Of a stretch of DNA of 64,000 bases, positions 11,980 to 23,754 are shown piece after piece. A program made the translations under genes and the position numbers. Source of the stretch: Ascaris suum (taxonomy: Eukaryota; Nematoda; Chromadorea; Rhabditida; Ascarididae); assembly GCA_013433145.1 (NCBI GenBank), contig CM024180.1:7878001-7942000 (forward strand), given 5' to 3'. Each line of letters opens with the position of its first letter. Within the stretch, counting starts at the first letter, position 1. The notes under the pieces were generated by a model that did not search any database, had not been told where the DNA came from, and was given only the letters and a program-made list of their open reading frames with translations.

Positions 11980-14900
11980 TTAACCACTCCGTTCTTTGAT
12001 ATAATTTTGTACGACCACATCGAAGAGTGCCATACAATTACCACTATATCTAACAAGTGGTAAATGTGGAACATCATGTTCACGGCACATATGCAAAAAA
12101 ATTCGTTTTGCAACGCGAGCGCATTGTGGACAATCACCATCGAAACAATGCGTATTGCAATGTTTTCGTACGCATGGGATTGCATGCTCTATATCAGTCT
12201 TCATACAATTCACCGAACATTGCTCCATTTTCGGGCATTGCATTTCTGAATACATTTTGCAATTTATATATTTTTTTTATTTTCGAATTTATACTCATAA
12301 TTACAATTTAAATATTTCTCAAATCTCATCATAAGCATCTAATATAAACTCTCTAATTGCATTATTTCATAATCTAGTAATATATAAGAATTAATGATAT
12401 ATATTTCTATTCGACCGGAAGAAAGGTTTCCGTGATACCGTTAGGTATTACACAATATTGCAAATGTGCAATACTCAAAGACCGGCAGAAAGATTCGAAA
12501 AATAAGCGGATCATAAATAAGCAAGAAAAAAAAAACGTCGCAAAAAAAGAGAAATGTAAGAAATAAATGATTGAAAAAGATAATTTAAACGGTAGAGAAG
12601 CATAGATAAAGATCAGGGAAAGAAAGAAAGAAATGAAGTAAATGTTGCTCATTAAAAATATGAGCATAGAGGTACTATCTGAAGCAAATAAAATTTCAAA
12701 AGAGAAGCGAAGAGGAAATAAGAAGAAATTCAATTATAAAAAATAAAGAAGAAAATATTCATATGCTAAGAAAAAAAAAAGGTGCTATTTCCGTTGCCTT
12801 CGAAAAAAATTATAGCCATTTTAAAAGTGCTCAATGAATTTTGATTTCAATGCGGCATTTTTCATCGTTCTATTTGCATTTTGCAGGAGTATATATTCCG
12901 TTACCTGTTGGCAAGATGAGCAACTCATTGATGTGATTAGCGAAATTGCAAAAATGCATCATGCAAAAGTGACAGATGTATATCATGTCAATACATCTGG
13001 CGAATTTTTCCATTTGTTGTTTTAATTTTTTTTTTTTCTACGTTACGCTATAAATAGACTTGAGTCTTTATAAGGGGAAATTAAATCGGCAAAACAAATA
13101 GAGAAGTTGCTTGAGACTCTGACATAATTTGTGCCTCTATACTATCGATCATCAACCAGTTCAACCAGTTTTATTAATCGTCAACAAATAATGGAATGTA
13201 TGCTATAACACATCAAAATACTAATTGATTCAACGATAAAATATTCGTTTTTTAATATTCAACGCAATACAAATAGCACGCAAAAATGGCATGCGACTTT
13301 TGCAAACTTTTAAACTCTCGAAGTTGAACGATCATATTGAGTATTAGTGTAGGAAGGAATCGTATAGGTTAGATTTGGTCGTTTACATTTCCAGTGGTTT
13401 ATGAATTAAATTGAACGATTTCGCTCTAAGCAATTTTGCAAGGCGTCGCAAAACGATATAGAATTAGTGAATTAATTAAGCAAGGATATTATATTTAATA
13501 TCTTTATGTCATATCTTATCTTATGTATGACTTAAGCAATATCTCTAATATCTATGAAACAGAATTAAATAAGACGGCATAGAATTAATCGGTAAGTGGA
13601 GAACGTAGAAGAGTGGTGATAATTCATTTCCCTAGAGAAGCGAATCCTCATTGAACTCAACGACTAAATATTCGACATGGAAAATTATAAATCTATTTCA
13701 AATCATTTTTATGCATCTATAAAATGCTCTTAGAATAATTCTATATTTTGAAAAAGCGTCAAACGAATGAAAAATGAAAAATGAAATCAAGAAAATGAAA
13801 GGAAAAAAAATCAAAGTACTTACCCGTATTACCACCGGAAGCTAAACTTCTTATCTGATTAAGGGCATATTGACACTGTTCACAATTTCGACAATCTGAT
13901 CGACATTTCGAAGCGACACAAAGAAAACTGAACTGATTAAGAATCGTCACGAACATTTCATCCGCCGTCGAATTGTATATTGCATTCCGTATTTTTTCTG
14001 CAAAAAAAAAATAAATAAAGTAAATAAAAGAAAAAATTTCCAGTGGTATTCTCATTATGTCCACTCATGGGCATTGATCAAAAATGACCGCAATATTGAT
14101 CAAAAATGACCACAACTAATAAAAGTTTCACTTCCGTCGAAAATGCTGCTCCGATTTAAAAAAAAAAAATTGTTTTCTGATGCAACACGTGAAACAATAT
14201 AATAGTTTGCAATAGAGGATGAGTAGGTGAATTTATGCGTATGTAAAGGTACAATACGCATACATCACCATCATAATTTTTTGGCCGGTTGGACGAACAT
14301 AGATGGAGGACTGTTTAAAAAATGGCATAAATATGCAAATTTTGTCGGCATAATTTGTTAATGAACGACTAACTGAATGAGTGAGCGTTTAGTTGAAATT
14401 TTACTAAATATGAAAATATCGTTGACATTGAAAGAAATGAGCGGTGGGTCGGTCACTCGAATGATGGACAGCGGAACTACTGATACTATCTATACAAGAC
14501 GAAATGGACAGCAGACGCAGACAGACAGACACAGGCACAACACCAATCGATAAAAATGAATATGCAAATTTTGAATTTTTAATGTGTACCTCATAAAATA
14601 CATTGAGAACGGGAAAAGAAAACGTTTTTACCCAAAAATTACAGAGGATAGAGTGAGATTATTCGGTGAACGTTTGAAGATATGACCTCAGATGCTTTTG
14701 AACTAATAACTTTCCTTCTACTACAGGGATGCACCTCAACAGACAAGCCAACACACTGATAAACGTGGACGATATGACGCATCTGTCGCTATACCAGAAC
14801 ATATGCGAGGACCAACCAGAGGAGAAGCACTTCTTGACCGCACATTTCGTCAATCTTCCACATGTGCTTGCATTGGTGAAGCCGAAATGCAACAGAAATG

Positions 14901-15008
14901 CAATAAGCGCTAGCGGAATTGTGGTTGATAAAAGCGCCATGCTGAAACAGTTTTCATTTAAATGCATTTTTTGGCTTGCTCCTGATACATACAGCTCCAG
15001 CAATATAC

Positions 15009-15103
<95 letters not shown>

Positions 15104-16518
15104 CATCAGTATCATCATACCTTATCACATCGTATCATATATCACATATCAGTATCATATAACATATATTATCATATCATACCGTACCATATCACACCAT
15201 ATATACTCTGCTAATAATGTCAAGCACTTTCTTGTACCGTTCATTGCAATAACGGTTCTATCATTCGTGGAACATCGCCGTTCTCCAAAATGATGTGTTT
15301 GTATAGAAAGAATAAAAAGGAAATATAATATAAAGGAAGTGGTAAGGCGTCTCCTCTTATGGTACTATTCGAGGCGTATATGCTGGTACCATGCCGGTCA
15401 AATGCTGATACCATGCCGATCCCTTATAAAAAGAAAAATATCTCCCCTTATGGTACTATTCGAGGAGTTCATTCAGATTGCAATTTCCTCGAAAAAATTA
15501 CCTGATTTGTTTTCATTGTCTCCTCACTGTAAAGGGTCGTCCCGAAAATTGTTTCCATATTTCGAAAAAAATGAACTTTTCCCATAGAAGGTATACATCA
15601 AAACGAAAATCGCAAAATTATCGATAGGATCACAGGACATAGCGAATATCTAACGTGTACCAAATTCTCTTTACTCATACCGCTGGTATCTGGCATATAT
15701 AAGAGAATACAGGTATACCCTATAGATACGGCTTATACCCTATACATAAGATGAGCTGCCGACTCAGTAAATCATTACTATCCGACAGAATTTTTTTTAA
15801 TAGGTGGATACAAGAAGAGAATACAGATAGAGGGGAATGCTAGAGGAATCGGCATGGTACCAGCATTTGCATATCGCTGAACTAGTCAACCACTTTCATC
15901 GGTGATCAGTAAAAGTGAGCTGCACAAATAGTTTCATATTTTAGCTGATCCAACCGCTAATATAGATCTACTATAAAAGGTTCCTCCTTCTTTGGCCTAA
16001 ACGATATGAAAATGAATATCCGATCACGTAAAATTAATTTCTGATACTTAAAATGCAATTTGTACTTTGCGAAAATTATTAATAAAAGTGAAATATTTGT
16101 TTAAAGAAGTTCTCCTATAATACACCTAACAAATTTTCTAATTCTAACTTATTTATTGATTGCCGAATTAAAATTCGCAGACAAACCGACAAACACATAC
16201 GCTGATAAAGACATTAGACGTTGCCATAATGTGCTTTTGCAAAGTGAATTTGCAAACGTGCATAAAAATTGCACATGAATTGCAATCGAAGTAATTTTCA
16301 TCGATCAACACAGCACTAAATTAAGTGCAAGGATCAGTGTAATGCGATAAGGTAAGCATTAAATTGAGGCAGGATCATTGAGGTAAGATCGCAATAATGT
16401 AACCGTTCAGGTGTGCAATAGAAATAATATTGCCAAGACAAATCTGAAAGCATTTTGACGTTTTTGGACAACGTACAATACAAACACGAATAGTCGAGAA
16501 AACAAATGAGAAGATAAA
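11980..16518 (-). CDS. Cysteine-rich protein, 5' end not found
   Basis: Three minus-strand exons are phase-compatible: 16518-16404, 13997-13824 and 12245-11980 (TAA at 11980-11982). The last two are the best supported: TTTTGCAG acceptor, GG|GTAAGT donor and ATTCAG acceptor, with a shared split codon. The middle exon reads CVASKCRSDCRNCEQCQ; the last reads QCPKMEQCSVNCMK and continues with CVRKHCNTHC and GDCPQC. The first exon has the related pattern RCPKTSKCFQICL after a hydrophobic stretch and uses a weaker GTTACA donor. The dense, repeated Cys pattern suggests a secreted or extracellular disulphide-rich protein, but I cannot name the family. A start codon exon must lie further upstream (above 16518) and was not found. 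The intron 12246-13823 contains a plus-strand ORF. Confidence 0.55.
12834..13025 (+). CDS. Small secreted-peptide-like ORF, antisense in an intron
   Basis: A 63-codon ORF starts at an ATG at 12834 and ends in TAA. It opens with a hydrophobic segment after the start (AAFFIVLFAFC) that resembles a signal peptide, followed by a hydrophilic part containing CWQDEQLIDVISEIAKMHH. Codon pattern and third-position A/T content favour the plus strand over the aligned minus frame. It lies wholly in the intron 12246-13823 of the cysteine-rich gene, on the opposite strand. Alternatively, a TTTTGCAG at 12885 could be an acceptor, making the last part a terminal exon. No family is recognised. Confidence 0.3.
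   Translation: MNFDFNAAFFIVLFAFCRSIYSVTCWQDEQLIDVISEIAKMHHAKVTDVYHVNTSGEFFHLLF
14727..14913 (+). CDS. Unidentified terminal exon (strand debatable)
   Basis: A pyrimidine-rich acceptor (CTTCTACTACAG) precedes a 62-codon frame ending in TAG. The frame reads KRGRYDASVAIPEHMRG in the middle and CACIGEAEMQQKCNKR at the end, with about 70% A/T at third positions, as in confirmed exons here. No upstream exon was recognised. The codon-aligned minus frame is also open and could encode a signal-peptide-like start (MALLSTTIPLALIAFLLHFG) just after a TTTCAG, with a Cys-containing continuation. That would suit the neighbouring minus-strand Cys-rich gene, but its third positions are GC-rich. I favour the plus reading without certainty. 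Confidence 0.35.
15011..15101. repeat. (TA)n microsatellite
   Basis: About 45 uninterrupted TA units, followed by a degenerate run of ATCAT-type repeats to about 15205. Confidence 0.97.
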
Positions 16519-19500
16519 CTGAAGAAATGAGTGACGACGATTGTTTCTCGAATAAATTAGTCCAGAAAATTTCTTCGAAAAATTGCACAAATGCAAAATT
16601 GTACACTCTTCGAGCCTCTTTAACGACTGGAATACTTTACAAAAAAAAAAATCCCATATTTACATATGATGCCCTAACAATCGTAAGATTTTTGTTGGCA
16701 TAGAAACCTGCCATTAAAATTCGTTTATGCAAATTTCAGTACATCCTCAATTTTTGACGAATTCATGTAAAGCTAGTGAATGCACAATAAATTCGAAAAT
16801 GATGTGCTTATATGCAAATTTCAGTTGATCTTATCACCCTATTGCTCGCTATAATCTAATATAATTAACTCACTATAATCTAATATACAATCGATGTGTT
16901 GTGCGAAATTATCAAATTCATTTCAAGTTCTCTATCTAAGGAAAAACAAATATAAAAGACCGCTCTCAATATTGTAAATATTGCTTGAAAAATTTCCCAA
17001 ATTGCAGATAATTTATTCAAATTTTGAAATTATCTTCTAATGAAGTAATTTTTACCTGGATTCATTGAACTAACTAAACTAACGTTATTTATCGGCAATC
17101 GGCTGCAATTATTTTTAGATCAAAATAGAATTCAGCGTGCAAAAAAAAGACAACCACAGAAAGGAATATATACACCAAATTTATAACGATAGCAGAACTT
17201 TGCGCTTTTTTCTGTACCGATTCATGCGAACCTCTCGACTTATTTCGCTCGGTTCATGATGTTTTTTTTTAATGCAAAAATGCGTAACATTAAAGCAAGG
17301 AACTAAACTAAACTAAAAGACGAATTAATAAAAGGGAATGTTGAACATTGCCTTAGCCGATTATGAATTTTTATGTCAATTTGGAAATTTTTGAAAAAAA
17401 AATGGAAAAAAATTTCGTTTTTCTTGCATTTTTCCGAGAGAAAATATTAAACGCTTTCACTAAACAATAAATTTCGATGATAACCATAGAGAATTCTATC
17501 AAAGAAAAAAAAATTGGAATTTCAAAGTGGAATATTCAACTCGTTTGCAAAATTCAATCAATTTATGATAGACGATTATACACTCTATATAATTTAGAGG
17601 TTATTTAGTTGTTTCTATATACCGTTTTACATTATTCTTATTGAAAGAGCATCTTATAGGATTTAATAGTATGAAATTTATTTTCTATAAGTACAAAAAA
17701 ATTATTTTCTATTATATAAAGTAATAAAGTACTAAATATGTCGTAGTAGTTAACAGTCGAGTAATATTCCATAGGAACTTTTCACCTCAAAAAATCCAGC
17801 TCTCAATGAAACTCTGTCGTTAGCGGAGAATCGATCATATACTAAGCGATCAAGAAATAGTAATTACAATTTATCGTTGTTGAATATATCGATGATAGTA
17901 ATAAATAAAAAAGTAAAAATTAATTGTTGTTGAATCGATGAGCCAAAGAAAAACAAAAAAAAAAAACACCGCAAAGATTGTATGAGAATAAGAAATGAAA
18001 TACAAAAATTCATCAAGTATGTTGAAGATATTGCTCAGATGTACTCATAAGAAATGAATTATTAAACTCAAATGTACATCTCAACTTGATGAAGTAGAAT
18101 TCGTAAATTTATTTCAAGTTTTTAATTACAATCCCAATCCTATTTTTCAATTAGCGTATACGATAGCAAATAATGGAACAGTTCTCTTTTTCCCCCCCCC
18201 CCCCCCCCCCCCCGAGAGCATTGAATAATCAACAATTAAAGAGAATTAGAATTACTGAAAATTTTAGAACGAATGGAAATCAGCAAAAGAGCCGTCGATT
18301 GTTTGCCTTTCGAGATGTGCGTGTATATATGAGTGTGCGTATGTGTATGTCTCTAGATGATGTGTATCGGTACCCGTTTTGTGGACATGCCCCCGTTGCA
18401 AAATTCTTGTTTCAGAACACATGCAATCATCATTTTTCATGTTATCGTTTGCTATTTAGTTTTGTGTTATTTATTTGAAATATAATTCCACTCTTTGTAT
18501 ATATTCATCTATTCAGCAAAATAAAATTTTTTAAACAAATAAAAAAAAATAAAAAAAAATAAATAAATTATCGCCTTAAATTTATCGAATCTTCAAATGT
18601 GCCGTATTTTAATATCTCTATATGATGTATGATCTATTTTAATTTAAATGAACTCTTAGAAAAATTTTGCGATCCTCAAAAAAAATTAGAAAAAAAGAAA
18701 TAATTAACTCATTTCAATTGTAAATGAATTGTGTAATTTTTTAAAATTTTTTAATTGAAATGAAATTTTTCCATAAATTATATTGAAAGTGAAGTTATCA
18801 CTTTTCAATAGTGATGAGCGATTCCGAATTTATATTTCTCTATGAATAATTAAAATTATAATTAAAATCCCCTTACATAGTTAAATTTAGCTTTCTCCAT
18901 TTTATAGACGTATTTCATTGTGTTATAAGCAATAAGTGACCGACCGGGTCCATTTGCAATAATTATTGAAATGAAAATGCGGAAAATTCATTCTCCGAAA
19001 TCGATTGCGTCACTATTCAATGGCATTAAAAACGATAAATAAATGAATCGCATGTCGTACAGCAATGCAGATCCGAGAAAAAAAAAAAAAACAACAAAGA
19101 TAACAAACTGTTTCGATTCGAATGCCCCAAGGAAATTGTTAACGTTGAGTAGCTGCGCCTATGAAAAAAAAAACTATGAAATCGCCTATGAAACCAAATA
19201 ATCTCCTTCTAAAATCTATGCAAATAAATTAACACATAGAATTTCATATTCAATGAAAATTTGATAGATACAGCAATGAAATTAGGCGACTTAAATGCTT
19301 AAATGTAAGTATGGCATAAAAAATAATTCGCCAATTAATTATGAGATTTAGCGCATATATATTTTAGTGCCATAGAAGTGTAGAGGCTCTTCGATGGAAG
19401 TGAAAAATAACGATTGCCAGAAACAAAGGATTCAACGTATAACGCAGGAGAACGATCGAATCTATGCAATGCATGATGAATCGTAAAATAATCAAGCAGA

Positions 19501-19555
19501 TATGATCATAGATTAAACACACATCATCGATTACGTACGATCGAGATCATGGTTG
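16519..19555. other. AT-rich DNA, no gene seen
   Basis: No exon is recognised. A long poly-C run at 18192-18213 stands out. The 5' exon of the minus-strand Cys-rich gene should be here or further right but was not identified. Confidence 0.45.
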
Positions 19556-20468
19556 ATGTCGTCACCGGAAACGGAATTGCAATCGGATTTTTTCGAAGTT
19601 TTGAAAAAACCGAACAAAATAATTGAAAGAGAATATTGTTGCGCTTTAAAATTAAGAGCGAAAACTATTCTCGTTAAACGCATAAAAAATTCCTTCGTAA
19701 GTGATATTTCAAGGTTTTTTTCTTTTTCTTTCTTTTTTTTTTGATAGTTTGAGAGAGTCTGCTCCAACAGGAGCGTATTTCCGATCGAAACATACAATTT
19801 ACTGTAATTCCACTAAATTGTTATATCTATAATTTCAGTTAAAGATTTTGTAAGCTATGAAATAACAATAAAAGATTTTTTTAAAATTTATTATAAGTTA
19901 TAACGGATAAATTTTACACACAAATATAGAACAATTTTTAAAAACATTGACCCGTTGCATAGTTGTGGAAACGACGTGAAAATTGAACGATGAAAAAAAA
20001 AATCACATCAATCAAGAGGAAGGTAAAAAGCGAATAGACGGCTGGTTGTTCACCTTTCTTAGATTTTGAAAAAAAACACACACACACATTTGATTCTAAA
20101 CGTTTACTTGCCAATCGGGAAACAGCAACGACACTGCTCTATTCGTGAAATAATCATCCTCCTTTCGGAATACTTCAACAATACTCAATATTTGCAATTC
20201 GATTAACAAAATTCACTTTTGATATTCTCTATTTGGGTAAATTAATCAAAATAAAGTTCATTTCAACTAAGACGGACTGTCTGCATACATGCCATCTCAA
20301 ATCGGCTAGTTTTGTTGGTCGTCTTTAATTAGACAAGTTATTTTGTCTCATTCTTTGCAGTGGTCTCGCGAATCTTCCCGGAATTGCAGAGATGATCCAC
20401 TATGCCTCACCGGTTGCAAACACTATTCAAAGCAAGTACCTTGGCTAGCACCGGAAACGCTATTCACT
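19556..20468 (+). CDS. Two coding-like exons of an unidentified gene
   Basis: Exon 19556-19696 starts at an ATG (MSSPETELQSDFFEVLKK) and ends at TTC|GTAAGT, phase 0. Exon 20361-20468 follows a TCTTTGCAG acceptor, contains NCRDDPLCLTGCKHYSKQ and ends at ACT|GTGAGC, phase 0. The phases allow direct joining, giving 83 residues and then continuation. No signal peptide is seen at the start, so an earlier exon is possible. The Cys spacing of the second exon suggests an extracellular module, but no family is assigned. If the GTGAGC donor is not used, the frame runs on to a TGA near 20522. The next exon was not identified. Confidence 0.4.
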
Positions 20469-20797
20469 GTGAGCACCTTAATTAGAGCCAGATGTGCCAT
20501 TCGCAAGGCTCTTAATGGCTGACGCCATCTCATAGGCTGACGCCACTTATTCAACTTGGCCAACGCTTATGAAGCCAATGTGTTCGGCTTCCACCCGTTA
20601 AATTCGCCTACTTATGGGTCTACTTATGAATTTGCTTGTATATCTGTTTATTATTCCCTCTAAGCATATTTGTAGGATTTATATCACTCGACATGCATTA
20701 TCTTTATTCACGAAAAGTTCGTTTAAGTTCACATTAACTCACTTTATCTGCATTTATTCGCTCTATTCGTACGCCTTTTCATTATACTATCGGAAAC

Positions 20798-20819
20798 GGT
20801 TTAATTACCCAACTTTGAG
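20798..20819 (+). other. SL1 spliced-leader-like 22-mer in genomic DNA
   Basis: This 22-base stretch equals the canonical nematode SL1 leader except at leader position 16 (G to C). It is immediately followed by GTCCGACGG and an ATG at 20829. In an SL RNA gene the leader should be followed by a donor, stem-loops and an Sm-binding site of the AATTTTTGG type; I do not see that Sm site in the next 110 bases. A leader fused directly to an open frame instead suggests a reverse-transcribed, trans-spliced mRNA. A chance match of this quality in 64 kb is very unlikely. Confidence 0.7.
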
Positions 20820-20828
20820 GTCCGACGG

Positions 20829-21226
20829 ATGGCGAGTCCAGAATGTCGACGAAAGCAAATTGAGACAAGTGAAAAGGACGACCAAAAGGGCTTGCGCGGA
20901 CGAGCTGACGGTCAGGTCAGTTTCAATATTGCATATTTGAGGCTAGCCAAATTCATTCAAAGCAAAATGCAGAAGCATTCGAACCTAATCACGTTTCGAG
21001 GCTCATAGGACAAGAAACTTGTTCCCCCTCATGTAGTATCGAAATTGCATTTAGCAGAAATCCATCGATTGTTACCGGATTTTCTTTGAACAAATTTTAT
21101 GCCGCAAAACTCCTGTATGCTCAAAGCTTACTGTTATTCTATTATGTTTTTATCGTTCATATTTATCGATGCTCAAATACAAATCTATTGTCATACCTTT
21201 ATCTGAAAACGTTGGAACGCCAATAA
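20829..21226 (+). pseudogene. Putative retrocopy of a trans-spliced mRNA, frame broken
   Basis: The ORF 20829-21008 begins with an ATG nine bases after the SL1-like leader. It encodes 59 residues starting MASPECRRKQIETSEKDD and stops at TAG. A second frame, two bases over, is open without a stop from about 20907 to a TAA at 21224-21226; it includes QNAEAFEPNHVSRLIGQETC and has a coding-like codon pattern. The overlap suggests one original reading frame broken by an indel near 20910, as in a decayed processed copy. No intron signals are needed across this stretch. I do not recognise the parent protein. Alternatives: the first ORF alone is a functional gene, or the segment is an unusual SL RNA locus. 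Confidence 0.4.
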
Positions 21227-21289
21227 CCGAATTGCTTAAAATCGACCCAATTAGCGAGAGATCGATAAAATCGACCCAATATTCAGGTG

Positions 21290-23558
21290 CCAACTTGTTT
21301 TTTTCTCTCTCTCTCTCTTGCAACAAATGGCAAGAATATTGTCGTCTCAGCTTATCGGTCCATAAAATTCGCAACTACCACTTTCGATTTGATTAATTTG
21401 ATGTGGCATTGATCGTAAAAAGAACCTTTTTTTTTGTTGTTTCTTTCCTTCTCCTCCCTTAATTTCATTTCGGAGAAAAAGAAACTTCCATCCATCTTTC
21501 CCCACCTTCCTCTTTTTCGTCCCCTCTCCTTCCTCTTCGCCCCCAACCCATCCCTATTTCAGAGCAAATAAACCAAAGAGCTAATCGCATAACGCATTTA
21601 CCTATATTTATTGACGCATATAAATCCAACAAAAAATTAAAAAACATTAAAACGCAATGTACCGCTGAAATAGTCTTACTAACAGATAGCTAAAGTCAAC
21701 TAACAGATTTAATGGAAAGCACGAAATTGAAACAGCAATAAATATATCACGACAAAGAAACATTTTATGTGGGACTTTTCCGCTGTACTTTTAGATGAAT
21801 TCGATTGTTCTTATTTCAATGGCAATAATTTCTTCCTTCTATTTTCCTATCAATTTCAATAAAGCTTCAAATTGAAGAAAATTGCCGACTATTTCGGCAA
21901 TATAACTCTCCTTGATCCTATACTTGATTTATACTCTCAAGAATTATGAGAGCCTAAAATTGCTGGATCATACCAGACAATACTTTGGCGGAGGGCGGGG
22001 GGCAGGCAAATCCAATTATGAGTTCATTTGAATTCATTACACATCCTACTCGTTCAATCGTTCGGTGCATTTGCATAATACTTGAAGCCATCAGTTATGC
22101 CTAGATTATATCGTTATATACAGGTTTATTGGTTTTGCATGTAACCTATAAGACTAATTCTCCACTAAACTATAATTCTTCCTGATCGATAATGATTCAT
22201 TGCTGCGCTATTCCAATGTCATAATAAAGTTGATAATTTTGTCACTGATCGAATATTCTTTGTCCACTAACGTAATCACAAACGATACGGATGACAGATG
22301 CGCCACCGGTTGCGAAAAAAAAGGCAGTTCTATCATTATCTGCAACCTTTGAAGTTCTCTCAAAAGTAATATGCTGGTAAAAAACTGCATTGATATATTT
22401 CATTCTTAACCTGATAGGTAAACAAGCGGCCAGCCTGCTAAGTGAAATCTAATTGAATATGCAAATGAAACACCATAGCTGAATTAGCATTCAATCGTTA
22501 ATCGACCGCTAATAAACCCTTATAGACAATAACGAATAAGAATTTTTTTTTTATTCGCTAATACTTTCTATAGAACCGTTCGAAATTTATTCGAATTTAC
22601 GGCCTTTTTTTTGAAAACTTTGTAGAATATCACTTTTAATGCCAAAGTAATTTTCCTCTATTTTTTTTTTTCACTTGTTATGATTAATAATATTAAAAAA
22701 TTTCATGAGAATTTTAAATATTTGTTAAAATAAAATTTGCATATGGATATCGAAATGCAAATTTCTCTCTTAGCAATTAATGACTTTAATCTATTCTCTT
22801 TTCGTATCTCTAATTATTGTTTATTATTTATAAGAAGCAAACGATAATATCATAATGTTAAATTCAATTTATAACAATAAAATCAAAATTTGCATAAATA
22901 TGAATTATCGATTATATTTAATGAAAAAAAAAACAAAATTATTTTCTATGCAAATTAATTCATAAAAATTATGTCATTATTTTTTTAAAGAATATTTAAA
23001 TTATATGTAAATTTAAATTTATGTAAATTTCTTCTAAAAATTTCGAAAATATTATTCATTAAAAAAAAGTCAAAATATAATCTGAAATAAAAAGTTCTAA
23101 AATTGATCAACTCAAACTTGAATTTGTGCCAAAAAAAAATTCAAAACTTAATTGAAAACGTTTCAAAATAATCGTTTACTCAGTAAACAAATTGACATTG
23201 CAAGAATATCAAATAGAACACTGAAAAAAAAAAAAAACACGAATCGAGCAATTCCATCATAAACAAACGAAATAAATTCAACAAAATCATCGACTGACGT
23301 GCTAAACACTCAACGATAGTATAAGTATGCCAGTGGAAATGCCCCAATCCCTCGATGATCTACTTTCCACGCATATCTACGAACGTATTCTAGCGCATAT
23401 ATGTATATCCTATGTGAATTTCCTTCAATCAATTACATTTAAAATCAATTACCTGTAATATTACCTCTATTACCTCTAATATCACCTCGAAATTGTTCTT
23501 ATTAGAGGAGTTGATTAAGTGACTCCATGCGAACAAATGTAACAACTCAAATTACAAA
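21290..23558. other. AT-rich DNA, no gene supported
   Basis: Contains an interrupted CT-rich stretch near 21300-21550 and a GC-rich purine run near 21990. Short ORFs here have no convincing splice context. Confidence 0.4.
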
Positions 23559-23754
23559 ATGCCTTCGATTTTAAAACAGAAACACTCAGCAACTAAAGCA
23601 AAATCGAAAAAAAAAGTGATTAGTGCCACAAAAAAAAAAGAAACCGGAAATTGTTTTAAGCGATTTGTTAATGATTGGCGCACGGAAATGTGTCGATTAG
23701 ATCAATGCCAACGTGGGCAACATCGAATATTCAACTCTTGCGATGTTTTTCACA
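23559..23754 (+). CDS. First exon of an unidentified gene
   Basis: An ATG at 23559 opens a 65-codon frame that ends at CAC A|GTAAAC, phase 1. The product begins MPSILKQKHSATKAKSKKK, a basic Lys-rich N-terminus, and continues with a Cys-containing part (DWRTEMCRLDQCQRGQHR). Codon choice is A/T-rich at third positions like confirmed exons. Past the donor the frame runs into low-complexity Gly/Phe repeats, which supports splicing at 23754. Two plus-strand terminal exons with the right entry phase lie at 28793-28890 and 30259-30398. Joining them is conjecture, because the minus-strand aldo-keto reductase occupies the region between. Confidence 0.4.

Noticed and set aside
14438..14560. Plus ORF starting MSGGSVTRMMDSGTTD
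   Set aside because: Contains a CAGACAGA simple-sequence stretch and lacks a donor to join the 14727 exon.
14976..15293. ORFs with long Ile/Tyr runs
   Set aside because: Translation of the (TA)n array.
18173..18478. 101-codon ORF with polyproline
   Set aside because: Starts with a poly-C run; no splice context or coding-like composition.
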